In this document: piece by piece, positions 1 through 7,884 of the stretch
Layout of the letters: each line of letters begins with the position of its first letter
Numbering within the stretch: position 1 is the stretch's first letter
Source: Alkalibacterium gilvum
Lineage (GTDB): Bacteria > Bacillota > Bacilli > Lactobacillales > Carnobacteriaceae_A
Length of the DNA: 36,038 bases
Assembly (NCBI RefSeq): GCF_900109085.1
Contig: NZ_FNYW01000020.1
Span: 1 to 36,038 of the forward strand
Direction: 5' to 3'
Notes under the pieces: generated by a model
What the model saw: only the letters and a program-made list of their open reading frames with translations
Told to the model about the DNA's origin: nothing
The model's database searches: none
Made by a program: the position numbers and the translations under genes

Positions 1-19
1 TTTTAATAACTAATTAACA

Positions 20-93
20 TGCACCCTAGAGGAGTCGAACCTCTAACCGCCTGATTCGTAGTCAGGTACTCTATCCAATTGAGCTAAGGGTGC
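20..93 (-). tRNA. tRNA-Arg (anticodon ACG)
   Basis: Reading the minus strand gives a full cloverleaf: acceptor GCACCCT pairs with AGGGTGC, the D arm starts GCTC, the anticodon stem-loop CCTGA/TCAGG presents ACG, and the T loop is TTCGACT. The discriminator base is A at position 20. CCA is not encoded. It is the last tRNA of the cluster inside the window; in related rRNA-linked clusters tRNA-Pro usually follows, which would lie beyond the left edge. Confidence 0.96.
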
Positions 94-100
94 TTTATAA

Positions 101-186
101 TGCCGAGGGCCGGAATCGAACCGGCACGGAGAAAACTCTCCGCAGGATTTTAAGTCCTGTGCGTCTACCAATTCCGCCACCCCGGC
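101..186 (-). tRNA. tRNA-Leu (anticodon TAA)
   Basis: A class II tRNA of 86 bases with a long variable arm (GGAGAGTTTTCTCC). Acceptor GCCGGGG pairs with CCTCGGC with one G-U pair, and the anticodon loop CTTAAAA gives TAA. Discriminator A; no encoded CCA. Confidence 0.96.
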
Positions 187-216
187 TTGGAATGTCTCTT
201 GACAGGAGAATTGGAA

Positions 217-288
217 AGCGGAAGACGGGATTCGAACCCGCGACCCCCACCTTGGCAAGGTGATGTTCTACCACTGAACTACTTCCGC
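217..288 (-). tRNA. tRNA-Gly (anticodon GCC)
   Basis: Acceptor GCGGAAG pairs with CTTCCGC, and the anticodon stem CACCT/AGGTG holds the loop TTGCCAA, giving GCC. The discriminator is U, as is usual for bacterial tRNA-Gly. No encoded CCA. Confidence 0.96.
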
Positions 289-297
289 AAAAAAAAA

Positions 298-370
298 TGC
301 CGGCTAAAGGAGTTGAACCCTCGACCCACTGATTACAAATCAGTTGCTCTACCAACTGAGCTAAGCCGGC
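298..370 (-). tRNA. tRNA-Thr (anticodon TGT)
   Basis: Acceptor GCCGGCT pairs with its 3' partner AGCCGGC, and the anticodon stem CTGAT/ATCAG holds the loop TTGTAA with TGT. Discriminator A; no encoded CCA. Confidence 0.96.
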
Positions 371-391
371 TAAATATACAATATACTACAA

Positions 392-473
392 TGCGGATGG
401 AGGGACTTGAACCCCCACGCCGTGAAGCGCTAGATCCTAAATCTAGTGCGTCTGCCAATTCCGCCACATCCGC
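392..473 (-). tRNA. tRNA-Leu (anticodon TAG)
   Basis: The second leucine tRNA of the cluster, class II with an extended variable arm. Acceptor GCGGATG pairs with CATCCGC and the anticodon stem CTAGA/TCTAG holds TTTAGGA, giving TAG. Discriminator A; no encoded CCA. Confidence 0.96.
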
Positions 474-491
474 ATATATACAATGTATATA

Positions 492-564
492 TGAGCCGTG
501 CAGGATTCGAACCTGCGACCCTCTGATTAAAAGTCAGATGCTCTACCGACTGAGCTAACGGCTC
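492..564 (-). tRNA. tRNA-Lys (anticodon TTT)
   Basis: Acceptor GAGCCGT pairs with ACGGCTC, the anticodon stem CTGAC/GTCAG-type arm holds CTTTTAA, giving TTT. Discriminator A; no encoded CCA. Confidence 0.96.
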
Positions 565-573
565 TAAATATAA

Positions 574-646
574 TGGAGGTTAACGGGCTCGAACCGCTGA
601 CCCTCTGCTTGTAAGGCAGATGCTCTCCCAACTGAGCTAAACCTCC
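574..646 (-). tRNA. tRNA-Val (anticodon TAC)
   Basis: Acceptor GGAGGTT pairs with AACCTCC, and the anticodon stem CTGCC/GGCAG-type arm holds TTACAA, giving TAC. It begins only about ten bases after the 3' end of the 5S rRNA, so the two must be processed from one transcript. No encoded CCA. Confidence 0.96.
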
Positions 647-656
647 ATAGTATTTC

Positions 657-772
657 GCATAGCAACGTCCTGCTTTCACAAAGGGAAACCCTTCACTATC
701 CTCGGCGCTGAGAAGCTTAACGGCTGTGTTCGAAATGGGAACAGGTGGATCCTTCTCGCCATCATCACTATA
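657..772 (-). rRNA. rrf: 5S ribosomal RNA
   Basis: The minus strand carries the conserved 5S core: GGCGAGAAGGATCCACCTGT, then CCCATTTCGAACACAG, GTTAAGCTTCTCAGCGCCGA and the 3' part ending GCAGGACGTTGCTATGC. The ends were placed by aligning from memory to the 116-base enterococcal 5S, so they could shift by a base or two. No 23S gene lies upstream: the next gene on that side is msrA, and a consensus promoter sits between. The 5S therefore heads its own 5S-tRNA transcription unit. Confidence 0.95.
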
Positions 773-817
773 CAAAACATTTTTTTGCAAATCAGCAATT
801 GCTGAAGCAACTCTTAT

Positions 818-846
818 ATCTTACAAAATCCTTTCCTCTTTGTCAA
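818..846 (-). promoter_or_regulatory. Promoter of the 5S-tRNA operon
   Basis: On the minus strand TTGACA (841-846) and TAAGAT (818-823) are separated by exactly 17 bases, a near-consensus sigma-A promoter. Initiation would be near 811, about 40 bases before the mature 5S. The leader between them contains the 12-base palindrome CAGCAATTGCTG (793-804), which may belong to a precursor processing stem. Confidence 0.85.
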
Positions 847-908
847 CTGATTTTTTAAATTTAATTAAAAAAAGGCAACAAAGAAGGATTTGATTGAGTA
901 AAATTTTC

Positions 909-1436
909 TTAATTTTGCCAGTTTTCACTGATAAAACCGGCTCTTCCTGAACCAACACTGTACCGCTTATAGTGTGCAGAATTTTTCTTATAAAAATCCT
1001 GATGGTAATCTTCCGCTGGATAAAAGGGTTGGGCTTTTTCAATTTGAGTGACAATCGCCTCATCAAACTTCCCACTATTTTGCAATTCTCTTTTTGATTC
1101 TTCTGCGACCTGCTTTTGATGCTCATCTATATAGAAGATAACGGGCCTATAAGAGTCCCCTCTATCTGCAAATTGTCCACCCGCATCAGTTGGATCTGTT
1201 TGCCTCCAGTAAATGTCTAAAAGTTCCTTATAAGAAATATTTTCTGGATCATAAATAATCTCGACAGCTTCTGTGTGCCCTGTCTTTCCTGAAGTCACTT
1301 GACGATAAGTGGGGTTTTCTACATTTCCGCCTGTATACCCTGAAGTAATTGAAACAATGCCTGGTAACGTATCAAAGGGTTGGACCATGCACCAAAAGCA
1401 TCCGCCCGCAAAAATTGCTCTTTTTTCATTAGCCAT
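909..1436 (-). CDS. msrA: Peptide-methionine (S)-S-oxide reductase MsrA
   Basis: Reduces the S epimer of methionine sulfoxide in proteins, a cytoplasmic repair enzyme against oxidative damage. The N-terminal AGGCFWCM motif contains the catalytic Cys and is followed by the family's GYTGG and HTEAVEI segments. About 175 residues is the normal length for a stand-alone MsrA, and no MsrB domain is fused. A longer reading from 1442 is possible, but there the ATG abuts the AAGGAGG (1443-1449), whereas the ATG at 1436 has a proper spacing of six bases, so I chose 1436. It starts 35 bases after the serS stop with no terminator seen between them, so it is probably co-transcribed with serS and under the same T-box. 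Confidence 0.95.
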   Translation of the reverse strand: MANEKRAIFAGGCFWCMVQPFDTLPGIVSITSGYTGGNVENPTYRQVTSGKTGHTEAVEIIYDPENISYKELLDIYWRQTDPTDAGGQFADRGDSYRPVIFYIDEHQKQVAEESKRELQNSGKFDEAIVTQIEKAQPFYPAEDYHQDFYKKNSAHYKRYSVGSGRAGFISENWQN

Positions 1437-1471
1437 TTCCATCCTCCTTAATAATTGACCTTTTACTTGTC

Positions 1472-2746
1472 TTAGCGTATTTCTGTTTTGCCACCCATGT
1501 AAGGAACAAGAGCTTCTGGTACTTTGATGCTACCATCAGCTTGTTGGTAATTTTCCATAATTGCTGCAACTGTTCTTCCCACAGCAAGCCCTGACCCATT
1601 CAAGGTGTGTACATAGTCTATTTTACCATCAGATTCTTTTCTATACCTAATCATTGCTCTTCTCGCTTGGAAATCTTCTGTATTTGAACATGAACTGATT
1701 TCTCTGTAAGTGTTTTGCGCAGGTATCCATACTTCTAAATCATATGTTTTAGTAGCTGCAAAGCCCGTATCTCCAGTTGAAAGCAAAACAACACGATATG
1801 GAAGCCCTAGTTTTTGAAGGATTGCCTCAGCATTATTTGTCATTTTTTCAAGCTCTTCATAAGAATCTTCTGGTTTAGAAAATTTAACCATTTCCACTTT
1901 ATTGAACTGGTGTAAACGAATAAGCCCACGTGTATCTCTGCCAGCGCTCCCGGCTTCTGATCGGAAGGAAGGTGATAGGGCTGTATAATATTTAGGCAAG
2001 TCTTTTTCTTCAAGTATTTCATTTTGATGGTAGTTCGTTAAAGGGACTTCAGCTGTTGGGATTAATGTCAATGGATGGTTTTTAATCTGGAAAACATCCT
2101 CTTTAAATTTAGGAAATTGTCCTGTCCCATATAAAGCATCATCATTAGCTAAATAAGGAGGAATAATTTCTTCATAACCGTGCTCAGTAGTATGCATATC
2201 CAGCATGAAGTTATACAAGGCTCTTTCTAATCGAGCACCTAATCCTTTATAGTAAAGGAAGCGGCTGCGAGCAACTTTTGCGCCACGTTCAAAATCAAGA
2301 ATGCCTAAATCAGTCCCTAAATCCCAATGTGGTTGTGGTTCGAATTCAAAAGTTTTGGGTTCACCCCATTTACGTATCAATACGTTAGATTCTTCATCTT
2401 CTCCCACGGGTAGTGACGGGTGAGGCAAGTTGGGTAAGCCTGCAGATATATTGTGGATGCCTTCTTTTAACTTCTCCAACTCCACATCAATCTCTTTAAT
2501 GTCTCCCCCTACTTTTTTCATAGCAGCTATGACTTCAGATGCATCTTCCTTGTTTCTTTTCTTTTCTGCAATCTGTGCAGAAACATCATTGCGGTATTTT
2601 TTTAACTTTTCTGACTTTTGAATGCATTCTCGTCTTTTCTCATCTAGTCTTTTCAACTCATTCAACTCATCCGCTTTTACACCGCGACTCTCTAGTCGTT
2701 TTTTTGTTTCTTCAAAATCATTTCGAATCCGTTTTATATCCAGCAT
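1472..2746 (-). CDS. serS: Seryl-tRNA synthetase
   Basis: Charges tRNA-Ser with serine. The 424-residue protein begins [12 protein letters not shown], has the long antiparallel coiled-coil arm at about residues 30-100 that binds the tRNA-Ser variable arm, and then a class II catalytic core with motif 2 ([21 protein letters not shown]) and motif 3 near the end ([19 protein letters not shown]). The reading frame stays open for 65 more codons upstream, but that stretch is the T-box leader, not protein. The ATG at 2746 follows GAAGGAG at a good distance. Expression should rise when uncharged tRNA-Ser accumulates. msrA follows in the same transcript. Confidence 0.97.
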   Translation of the reverse strand: MLDIKRIRNDFEETKKRLESRGVKADELNELKRLDEKRRECIQKSEKLKKYRNDVSAQIAEKKRNKEDASEVIAAMKKVGGDIKEIDVELEKLKEGIHNISAGLPNLPHPSLPVGEDEESNVLIRKWGEPKTFEFEPQPHWDLGTDLGILDFERGAKVARSRFLYYKGLGARLERALYNFMLDMHTTEHGYEEIIPPYLANDDALYGTGQFPKFKEDVFQIKNHPLTLIPTAEVPLTNYHQNEILEEKDLPKYYTALSPSFRSEAGSAGRDTRGLIRLHQFNKVEMVKFSKPEDSYEELEKMTNNAEAILQKLGLPYRVVLLSTGDTGFAATKTYDLEVWIPAQNTYREISSCSNTEDFQARRAMIRYRKESDGKIDYVHTLNGSGLAVGRTVAAIMENYQQADGSIKVPEALVPYMGGKTEIR

Positions 2747-2788
2747 ATTTTTTCTCCTTCTTTCATTTTTTATATTTTTATGAGTATT

Positions 2789-2833
2789 AAAAAAGCAGCC
2801 TTCTATCCCGAAGTTAGGGACGAAAGGACTGCT
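2789..2833 (-). terminator. T-box terminator hairpin of serS
   Basis: On the minus strand a stem pairs bases 2826-2832 with 2795-2800 and encloses GTCCC/GGGAT, followed by a run of T at 2789-2794. It lies just downstream of the T-box sequence and just before serS, the position of the attenuator that competes with the antiterminator. Confidence 0.85.
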
Positions 2834-3049
2834 TCTCGCGGTGCCACCCTGATTCAAAAAAAACAGTTTCCTGTCTTTCTGCGCTCTCTGGGGTAACGGC
2901 CCTAACCGAAATAATTTAGGCAATTTGGCTTCATTATTCAATCTTAAACGATGGATTCCAGGTTCAACAAGTTCAGCTCACACCATCCACTGACTCTCTT
3001 TGCTTGTTTCAGCCCATACTAATTCGTTCATTTATTTTTTATTTACTTT
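2834..3049 (-). promoter_or_regulatory. Serine-specific T-box riboswitch leader
   Basis: The conserved T-box sequence AGGGTGGCACCGCG is present at 2837-2850 (minus). Upstream, stem I closes with AACGA/TCGTT. Its specifier loop has the S-turn bases AGTA on the 5' side and GAATCCA on the 3' side, so the specifier codon is TCC (2953-2955), serine. The GA-rich AGAGA motif is also present in stem I. Uncharged tRNA-Ser binding would stabilise the antiterminator and let transcription enter serS-msrA. Confidence 0.9.
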
Positions 3050-3055
3050 ATCTCC

Positions 3056-3085
3056 ATTTTACCTTACTTTGTTCTTGAAGGTCAA
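3056..3085 (-). promoter_or_regulatory. Promoter of the serS T-box leader
   Basis: TTGACC (3080-3085) and TAAAAT (3056-3061) on the minus strand are 18 bases apart, placing initiation near 3049, just before stem I. It directly follows the dacA stop codon; no terminator for dacA was found, so dacA read-through may add to leader transcription. Confidence 0.65.
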
Positions 3086-3100
3086 TACTTAAGCTGTATA

Positions 3101-4414
3101 TTAGAAGCGATCCTTAAGGCTACCAAAGAAATCTTTAATCACATTTGAGAACACAGTAAAGAAACCAGCACGTTCAACCGTGTCTGCTGCTGCTACTTGA
3201 ATGGCGTCTTTAGCTTCTGAGTCAATAAATTCGATATCTTCTTGATCATCTAAAACAAGCTCCCCTACAACATCTCCCGCTTCTACAGGCGCTTCAATTT
3301 CTCCCTTATCATTGAGTAGCTCTTCTTTGGGTTCAAAGGTATAGCTGAGTGTCTCTTCATCTTTATCATTCGGTAAATAGTACGCTAATGCTTCTGTTGT
3401 TTTTAATTTAACCTCTTCTTCCACTCCATTTTTAATTGGTAGCGGTTCAATATCGGTTAATTCAACATCCTGTTCAACAAGCGTTGTGTAATGCCATTCA
3501 TCAAAGCCATAATCGAATAATTTCCCTGTTTCTACGAAACGTTGTGAGCGATTGGTAAAACCATCTCCTGCTCCCATAACAACTGATATCAAACGTTGCC
3601 CATCAGACGTTGCTGTACCTGTAAATGTAGCGCCTGCGAAATCGGTTGTCCCCGTTTTCAAGCCGTCTACTCCTTCACGTTCATGGGTTAGCCCCTCAAG
3701 CATCCAATTCCAATTTTTCATAGAAATAACATCTTGCGTTCCTTCTCTAAAGGTTTTTTCAGGAATACTCGATGTTTCAAGCACTTCTGGATAGTTTTCT
3801 AGCAATTTCATCGCAACTTTGGCAATACCTTTAGCGGGCATCACATTTTCTGCATCCTCATCGCTATCAGGGTAATGATCGCCATCTAAGTAACTATTAT
3901 TTAAACCTGTTGTATTATAAATTTCGTAATTTTCGATTCCAAACGAGTCTACCAAGGTTCTCATACGATCAACAAAGGCAGGTTCTGAACCTTCTATCTT
4001 TTCTGCTAAAGCTATTGTAGCACCATTTGCCGAGTAGATTGCTAAAGCTTCATATAATTCTCTCACAGTGTAAGCTTCGCCTGCACGCAAAGGTACATTG
4101 GACAAAGCATAATCTTGACTAATTCTGTGTGCATAGTCACTGATTATCACTTCGGAATCCCAATTTAAATTCCCAGCATCAATTTCCTCAAACAATATAT
4201 ATTCGACAAGCATTTTCGTCATAGAAGCAATACCTTTTGCTTCATCAGCATCCTCTTCGTGTAAAATCTGTCCTGTTTCGTAGTCAAGAAGAAGTGATGC
4301 ATCTGATTCTATCTCTATTTCATCTGCATAGGTCTGTGTCCCAGTCATAAGAACGGGTAAAGCGATCGATGCACTTAAGGCTATTTTTAATAGCTTTTCC
4401 AGTCTAGATTTCAT
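3101..4414 (-). CDS. dacA: D-alanyl-D-alanine carboxypeptidase (PBP5/DacA type)
   Basis: A low-molecular-weight penicillin-binding protein that trims the terminal D-Ala from peptidoglycan stem peptides. The three active-site motifs are in order: SMTK (Ser64), SAN (128-130) and KTG (253-255). Residues 1-30 form a signal peptide ending near TYA-DE. The C-terminal domain ends in an amphipathic helix (VFSNVIKDFFGSLKDRF) of the type that anchors PBP5 to the membrane. An ATG six codons upstream (4432) has no ribosome-binding site, while GGGAG precedes the ATG at 4414 with long spacing, so 4414 is preferred. The mature protein is strongly acidic. Confidence 0.93.
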   Translation of the reverse strand: MKSRLEKLLKIALSASIALPVLMTGTQTYADEIEIESDASLLLDYETGQILHEEDADEAKGIASMTKMLVEYILFEEIDAGNLNWDSEVIISDYAHRISQDYALSNVPLRAGEAYTVRELYEALAIYSANGATIALAEKIEGSEPAFVDRMRTLVDSFGIENYEIYNTTGLNNSYLDGDHYPDSDEDAENVMPAKGIAKVAMKLLENYPEVLETSSIPEKTFREGTQDVISMKNWNWMLEGLTHEREGVDGLKTGTTDFAGATFTGTATSDGQRLISVVMGAGDGFTNRSQRFVETGKLFDYGFDEWHYTTLVEQDVELTDIEPLPIKNGVEEEVKLKTTEALAYYLPNDKDEETLSYTFEPKEELLNDKGEIEAPVEAGDVVGELVLDDQEDIEFIDSEAKDAIQVAAADTVERAGFFTVFSNVIKDFFGSLKDRF

Positions 4415-4496
4415 TGTTTTTTTAACTCCCATATTAATTTCTAGTATTCACCATCTATTGAGATTAGTGTCTTTTGTCTGTATTTTAACATAACTT

Positions 4497-4525
4497 ATAG
4501 TACGCTACCCTCGTTAAAAACACAA
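4497..4525 (-). promoter_or_regulatory. Candidate dacA promoter
   Basis: On the minus strand TTGTGT (4520-4525) and TACTAT (4497-4502) are 17 bases apart, upstream of dacA and downstream of the kinase terminator. The match to consensus is moderate. Confidence 0.4.
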
Positions 4526-4573
4526 CCATTTTCACTGACTTTTCACATTTTTCAACATCTCCTTTTGTATATA

Positions 4574-4603
4574 TAAAAACGACAGAGAGACTATCTCTGT
4601 CGT
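4574..4603 (-). terminator. Terminator of the two-component operon
   Basis: The stem ACGACAGAGA/TCTCTGTCGT (4579-4603) is followed on the minus strand by TTTTT. It separates the histidine kinase gene from dacA. Confidence 0.85.
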
Positions 4604-4657
4604 AGACACACTCCCTTACAAAGGGCAATCTCAGCTGATTTATCTGCCTAACTATTT

Positions 4658-5782
4658 TTAAAGTGATCGTTTAAGCGGCAGCAAGACGTCAAACACAGTC
4701 CACCCATGTTCAATACGTGCTGTAATTTCCCCATTATGAAGGTCAACAATACTTTGCGCAATCGCCAACCCTAGACCTGTCCCTGATGTTTCTTGCGAAC
4801 GTGATGTCTCCGCTCGATAAAAACGTTCAAATAATTGTATCAAGGCCTCTTTTGATAGTTTTTCTCCATCATTTTTTACAGAAACAAGAACATTATTTTC
4901 TTGCTCTTGCACGCTTATCCGTATATTTTTACCGTTTTTTCCATATTTAAGTGCATTTGAAAGCAGATTATGAAAAATGCGCACAATTTTTTCTGTGTCT
5001 GCCTGCATTATCATTGGTTTTTTTGAAGAAATGATTTGGATATTTTTCCCTTCTTTTTCAGCTTCCAATTCAAAGTCAATAGCCACTTGCTCAAGTAACT
5101 GCACCATATCAAAAGTAACATAATCAAGCGGAACCGTGGTTTGTCTGACCGTGGTGTATTCAAAGAGGTCATCTACCAGTGCTTTCATCTGTTTTGCTTT
5201 TTCATAAGCCGTATGCACATATTTTTTTGCTTGTTCTTCTGAGCCATAGCGATCTTCTTCTATTAAGCCTAGATATCCCATAATCGATGTCAATGGCGTT
5301 CTAATATCATGACTCACATTTGTAATTAGTTCATCTTTACTTTGTTCGATGCGCCTTTCTTCTTCCATGGCTTCAACAGTAGAATCCACCAACAGATGCA
5401 CACTTTCTACAACTTTTCCTATATCACCACTATAATTCCCGCGTATACGATGTTCATAATTCCCCTGGGCAATATAATGAAGTTCTTTAATAATATGCTT
5501 GAGCTTATATTGCCGATAACGTCTTTTAAGTCGCCAGTGTATGGCAACGCCAGCTGTAATAGTAAGAAATAAAAATACTAGCGGGGTCAACCCCCACAAT
5601 TCCTGTTGGTCTATATCCTCTACAACATCACCAAAAAGCCAAAGCGTACTAACTGTTTCTTTAAATGTAACAACAAACCACCGGAATATTTCATAGGCAG
5701 CAAAGTAACAAAGGAAAATAATTCCAGCTGTAATAACAGCTTCAAAAGCGAGTCGCCATTTTTCTTTTGTTGTAAGTTTCAA
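4658..5782 (-). CDS. Two-component sensor histidine kinase (VanS-like)
   Basis: A membrane sensor that phosphorylates the adjacent response regulator. Two transmembrane segments (about residues 15-35 and 64-84) flank a short extracellular loop of some 30 residues. A HAMP-like linker is followed by the dimerisation domain with the phospho-acceptor His158 in NVSHDIRTPLTSI. The ATPase domain has the N box (NLLSNALKYG), a G1-like KNDGE and the G2 box GTGLGLAIA. The start is TTG at 5782, preceded by GGAGG at a good distance. It lies 15 bases after the regulator gene. The small sensor loop and VanS/PhoR-like architecture suggest an envelope signal, an inference supported only by the neighbouring dacA and sortase. 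Confidence 0.92.
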   Translation of the reverse strand: MKLTTKEKWRLAFEAVITAGIIFLCYFAAYEIFRWFVVTFKETVSTLWLFGDVVEDIDQQELWGLTPLVFLFLTITAGVAIHWRLKRRYRQYKLKHIIKELHYIAQGNYEHRIRGNYSGDIGKVVESVHLLVDSTVEAMEEERRIEQSKDELITNVSHDIRTPLTSIMGYLGLIEEDRYGSEEQAKKYVHTAYEKAKQMKALVDDLFEYTTVRQTTVPLDYVTFDMVQLLEQVAIDFELEAEKEGKNIQIISSKKPMIMQADTEKIVRIFHNLLSNALKYGKNGKNIRISVQEQENNVLVSVKNDGEKLSKEALIQLFERFYRAETSRSQETSGTGLGLAIAQSIVDLHNGEITARIEHGWTVFDVLLPLKRSL

Positions 5783-5797
5783 TGTGACCCTCCTTTT

Positions 5798-6481
5798 TTA
5801 ACTCTCTATTTTGTAGCCGACACCCCATACCGTTTTAACAATACTCTCTCCACCCGTAGCTTTTTCTATTTTATCTCTAAGATGGCTAACGTGAACCATC
5901 ACTGTTTTGGCAGGCACGAGACTTTCTTGCTTCCAAACTTTTTCAAAAATATCATCTGCACTGAAAACTCGATCAAGATTCGTAGCAAGCAAATACAATA
6001 TCCCAAATTCTAAAGCAGTCAGTTGTATAGCAACCCCTTCTATCGTTTCCACTTGGTGCTGGTCCTTACGTATAATTAAAGGTCCGACCTCTAATTCTCC
6101 AGACTCATTCCGACCGGATCCATAAGTACTTCTTCTAATTAATGATTTCACTCTCGCTAGAACTTCCAATGGATTAAAAGGTTTGACGACATAATCATCT
6201 GCACCATTGGTTAGTCCACGAATTTTATCTATATCAGCTGTCTTTGCACTCAACATCAAGACAGGCAATGAGGAAATCCCCCTTATTTCTTTAACAACTT
6301 CCAGCCCACTTTTTTTAGGCATCATAACATCTAGAATCAGACAATCAATATCCAGACGTTGTACTTTATCAATGACTTCTTGCCCGTCATGTGCTTTTTC
6401 AACTTCATATCCTTCATTTTTTATATAAATTTCAAGCAGATCACAAATCTCTTTGTCATCATCCGCAATTAAAATACGCAT
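5798..6481 (-). CDS. OmpR-family response regulator (VanR-like)
   Basis: A transcription factor of 227 residues. The receiver domain has the acidic pocket DDD (7-9), the phosphorylation site Asp51 in LDVMMPKKSG and the conserved Lys in VVKPF. A winged-helix DNA-binding domain of the OmpR/PhoB type fills the C-terminus (TALEFGILYLLATN to VWGVGYKI). The ATG at 6481 has GGAGG at seven bases spacing, so it is chosen over an upstream ATG ten codons earlier. It heads an operon with the kinase. The target genes are not shown by the sequence. Confidence 0.94.
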   Translation of the reverse strand: MRILIADDDKEICDLLEIYIKNEGYEVEKAHDGQEVIDKVQRLDIDCLILDVMMPKKSGLEVVKEIRGISSLPVLMLSAKTADIDKIRGLTNGADDYVVKPFNPLEVLARVKSLIRRSTYGSGRNESGELEVGPLIIRKDQHQVETIEGVAIQLTALEFGILYLLATNLDRVFSADDIFEKVWKQESLVPAKTVMVHVSHLRDKIEKATGGESIVKTVWGVGYKIES

Positions 6482-6597
6482 ACCTCTACCTCCTAATCCT
6501 TTTATTTCCATTCATTTTATCATTTATAGCTGATGAAATGGGTTAAGTTTTTATAAAGAAAAAAGGCTGTTCCTATCTTTGTAATGTAAAAAAACAA

Positions 6598-6626
6598 TAA
6601 AACCCAATTCAATTGAATTGGGTTTT
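6598..6626 (-). terminator. Terminator after the class D sortase
   Basis: A perfect 24-base palindromic stem AACCCAATTC/GAATTGGGTT around AATT, 3' of the sortase on the minus strand, followed by a T-rich tract. The T run on the plus strand side makes it possibly bidirectional. Confidence 0.8.
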
Positions 6627-6629
6627 TAC

Positions 6630-7214
6630 TTATTCTGTTACTGGGTATGCATAAAAAACAAAGCGTTCAGGAGCGCTTCCTAAATAATCAAAAGGATAGC
6701 AGGTCGAGACAACGAGCACTTCTTCCCCCATCTCCCCGACAACAGTTGTATCATCTGCATCAACAATTTCAGTCTCTTTTATTTCATAGGTGTAATCACC
6801 ATAAGGCATTTCCACTACAAAGGTGTCACCTATCTCTAGTTCTACAAAATTTTTAAACACAGTATCTCGATGGCCTGAAAATACAATTTGTTCTCCTTGG
6901 CCAGGTAAAACTGTACTCGACATATGCCCTACGCCTTGATGCAAAGCGTCAGGATCAGTTCCTTCCACTACACCAATACTTCTGTCTAGTTTAGGTACAT
7001 GTAAAATACCAAACGCTTCGTACATTTCTGGAGTAAAATTCTGTATTTCTTCTTCAAGTTCTATATCACTATTCTCTTCACGTAATGTTTGTATCGCTGA
7101 TTCTGCTTCTTCTATTGTAACAGACTGCGTTTGGTTCTGATCGTATAATGAATAGCCAAACCATCCAAGAAAGGCCAAACCAACAATAATAAAGACATTA
7201 GCTAACGCTTTCAT
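6630..7214 (-). CDS. Class D sortase
   Basis: A membrane-anchored transpeptidase that would cleave a sorting signal and link a surface protein to peptidoglycan. Residues 1-24 form an N-terminal anchor. The sortase triad is visible: His115 in SGHRDTVF, Cys172 in STCYPF and Arg184 in PERFVFY. The length (194 residues) and the TCYPF motif fit class D (YhcS/SrtD). AAGGAT precedes the ATG. No protein with an LPxTG-type signal is encoded in the window, so its substrate lies elsewhere. It is upstream of the two-component operon but separated from it by a strong terminator. Confidence 0.92.
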   Translation of the reverse strand: MKALANVFIIVGLAFLGWFGYSLYDQNQTQSVTIEEAESAIQTLREENSDIELEEEIQNFTPEMYEAFGILHVPKLDRSIGVVEGTDPDALHQGVGHMSSTVLPGQGEQIVFSGHRDTVFKNFVELEIGDTFVVEMPYGDYTYEIKETEIVDADDTTVVGEMGEEVLVVSTCYPFDYLGSAPERFVFYAYPVTE

Positions 7215-7407
7215 TTTATCCTTCCCATCCTCGTTATTAAGAAAGCAGAGAGAGGCTCTCCACTTTCTCCCTTCTTTAAGAATACCTTATTTCTGTTCAC
7301 ATATAAAGTCACAAAACAGCCTAATTGAGTAATCACAGTCTTTTCAGTCTTTTTTAGAAGAGCTATCAGTGTAATAATTACTGGCATTATTTAGTTTGTT
7401 ACAACGT

Positions 7408-7704
7408 TTAGCTCTTTTTATTTCTCTTTACTGTCATACCCGATCCAAGATACACATCATCTTCATTATCAGGATTCCTTCTCACTGTAAAATGATCTGG
7501 AACTTTGTCTACTCCGCCATTCACAAATGGATTACATCTCAAAACTCGTGATATGGACATAAGAAACCCTTTAAACGCACCATGTTTTTCTAACGCTTCC
7601 ACACTGTAGTGAGAACAGGTTGGATAATACCGGCAGCTTGGCGGAAACAAAGGCGAAATAAGTTTCTGATAAAATTTTACGAGTGCTAGAAGTAAAGTTT
7701 TCAT
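7408..7704 (-). CDS. yidD: Membrane protein insertion efficiency factor YidD
   Basis: A small peripheral membrane protein thought to assist YidC-dependent insertion. The family signature is complete: [24 protein letters not shown], then [15 protein letters not shown]. The preferred start is the ATG at 7704, which follows AAAGGAG; the frame is open for 16 codons further upstream with no ribosome-binding site. At 98 residues it is of ordinary length, with a basic tail. It is not next to rpmH-rnpA-yidC, which is common in Lactobacillales. Confidence 0.94.
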   Translation of the reverse strand: MKTLLLALVKFYQKLISPLFPPSCRYYPTCSHYSVEALEKHGAFKGFLMSISRVLRCNPFVNGGVDKVPDHFTVRRNPDNEDDVYLGSGMTVKRNKKS

Positions 7705-7844
7705 ATTATTAACTCCTTTATATCGATAACTACCTAAGTATAGCAAACACACTTACTTTTTAAAAGTTATTATGAGAAGTATTCAAAATATCCTTCTACA
7801 CCTTTAATACTAGCAAAATACCTTACCTGCTAACAGCACAAAAA

Positions 7845-7870
7845 ACCGCCTCAATTGAGGCGGTTTTTTT
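7845..7870 (-). terminator. Terminator of the DUF1659-DUF2922 operon
   Basis: A perfect stem AACCGCCTCA/TGAGGCGGTT (7845-7864) lies 20 bases after the DUF2922 stop. It has T runs on both strands, so it could stop transcription from either side. Confidence 0.9.
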
Positions 7871-7884
7871 AATCATTACATTAA

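Noticed and set aside
43-790. Open reading frames of 71-123 codons on both strands
   Set aside because: They lie across the seven tRNA genes and the 5S rRNA and have no ribosome-binding sites; they are shadows of RNA genes.
821-1126. A 101-codon frame on the minus strand overlapping msrA
   Set aside because: Out of frame with msrA, low-complexity Lys-rich translation and no start signal; it also covers the 5S promoter.
2747-2941. N-terminal extension of serS by 65 codons
   Set aside because: This stretch contains the T-box sequence and the terminator hairpin, and the ATG at 2746 has the ribosome-binding site and the family's normal N-terminus.
5606-6013. A 135-codon plus-strand frame
   Set aside because: Antisense to the two-component genes, with no ribosome-binding site and no recognisable domain.
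7240-7270. Possible terminator after yidD (AGAAAG, GAGAG / CTCTC, CTTTCT)
   Set aside because: The stem is interrupted and the T run on the minus strand is weak, so it is not listed as a feature.
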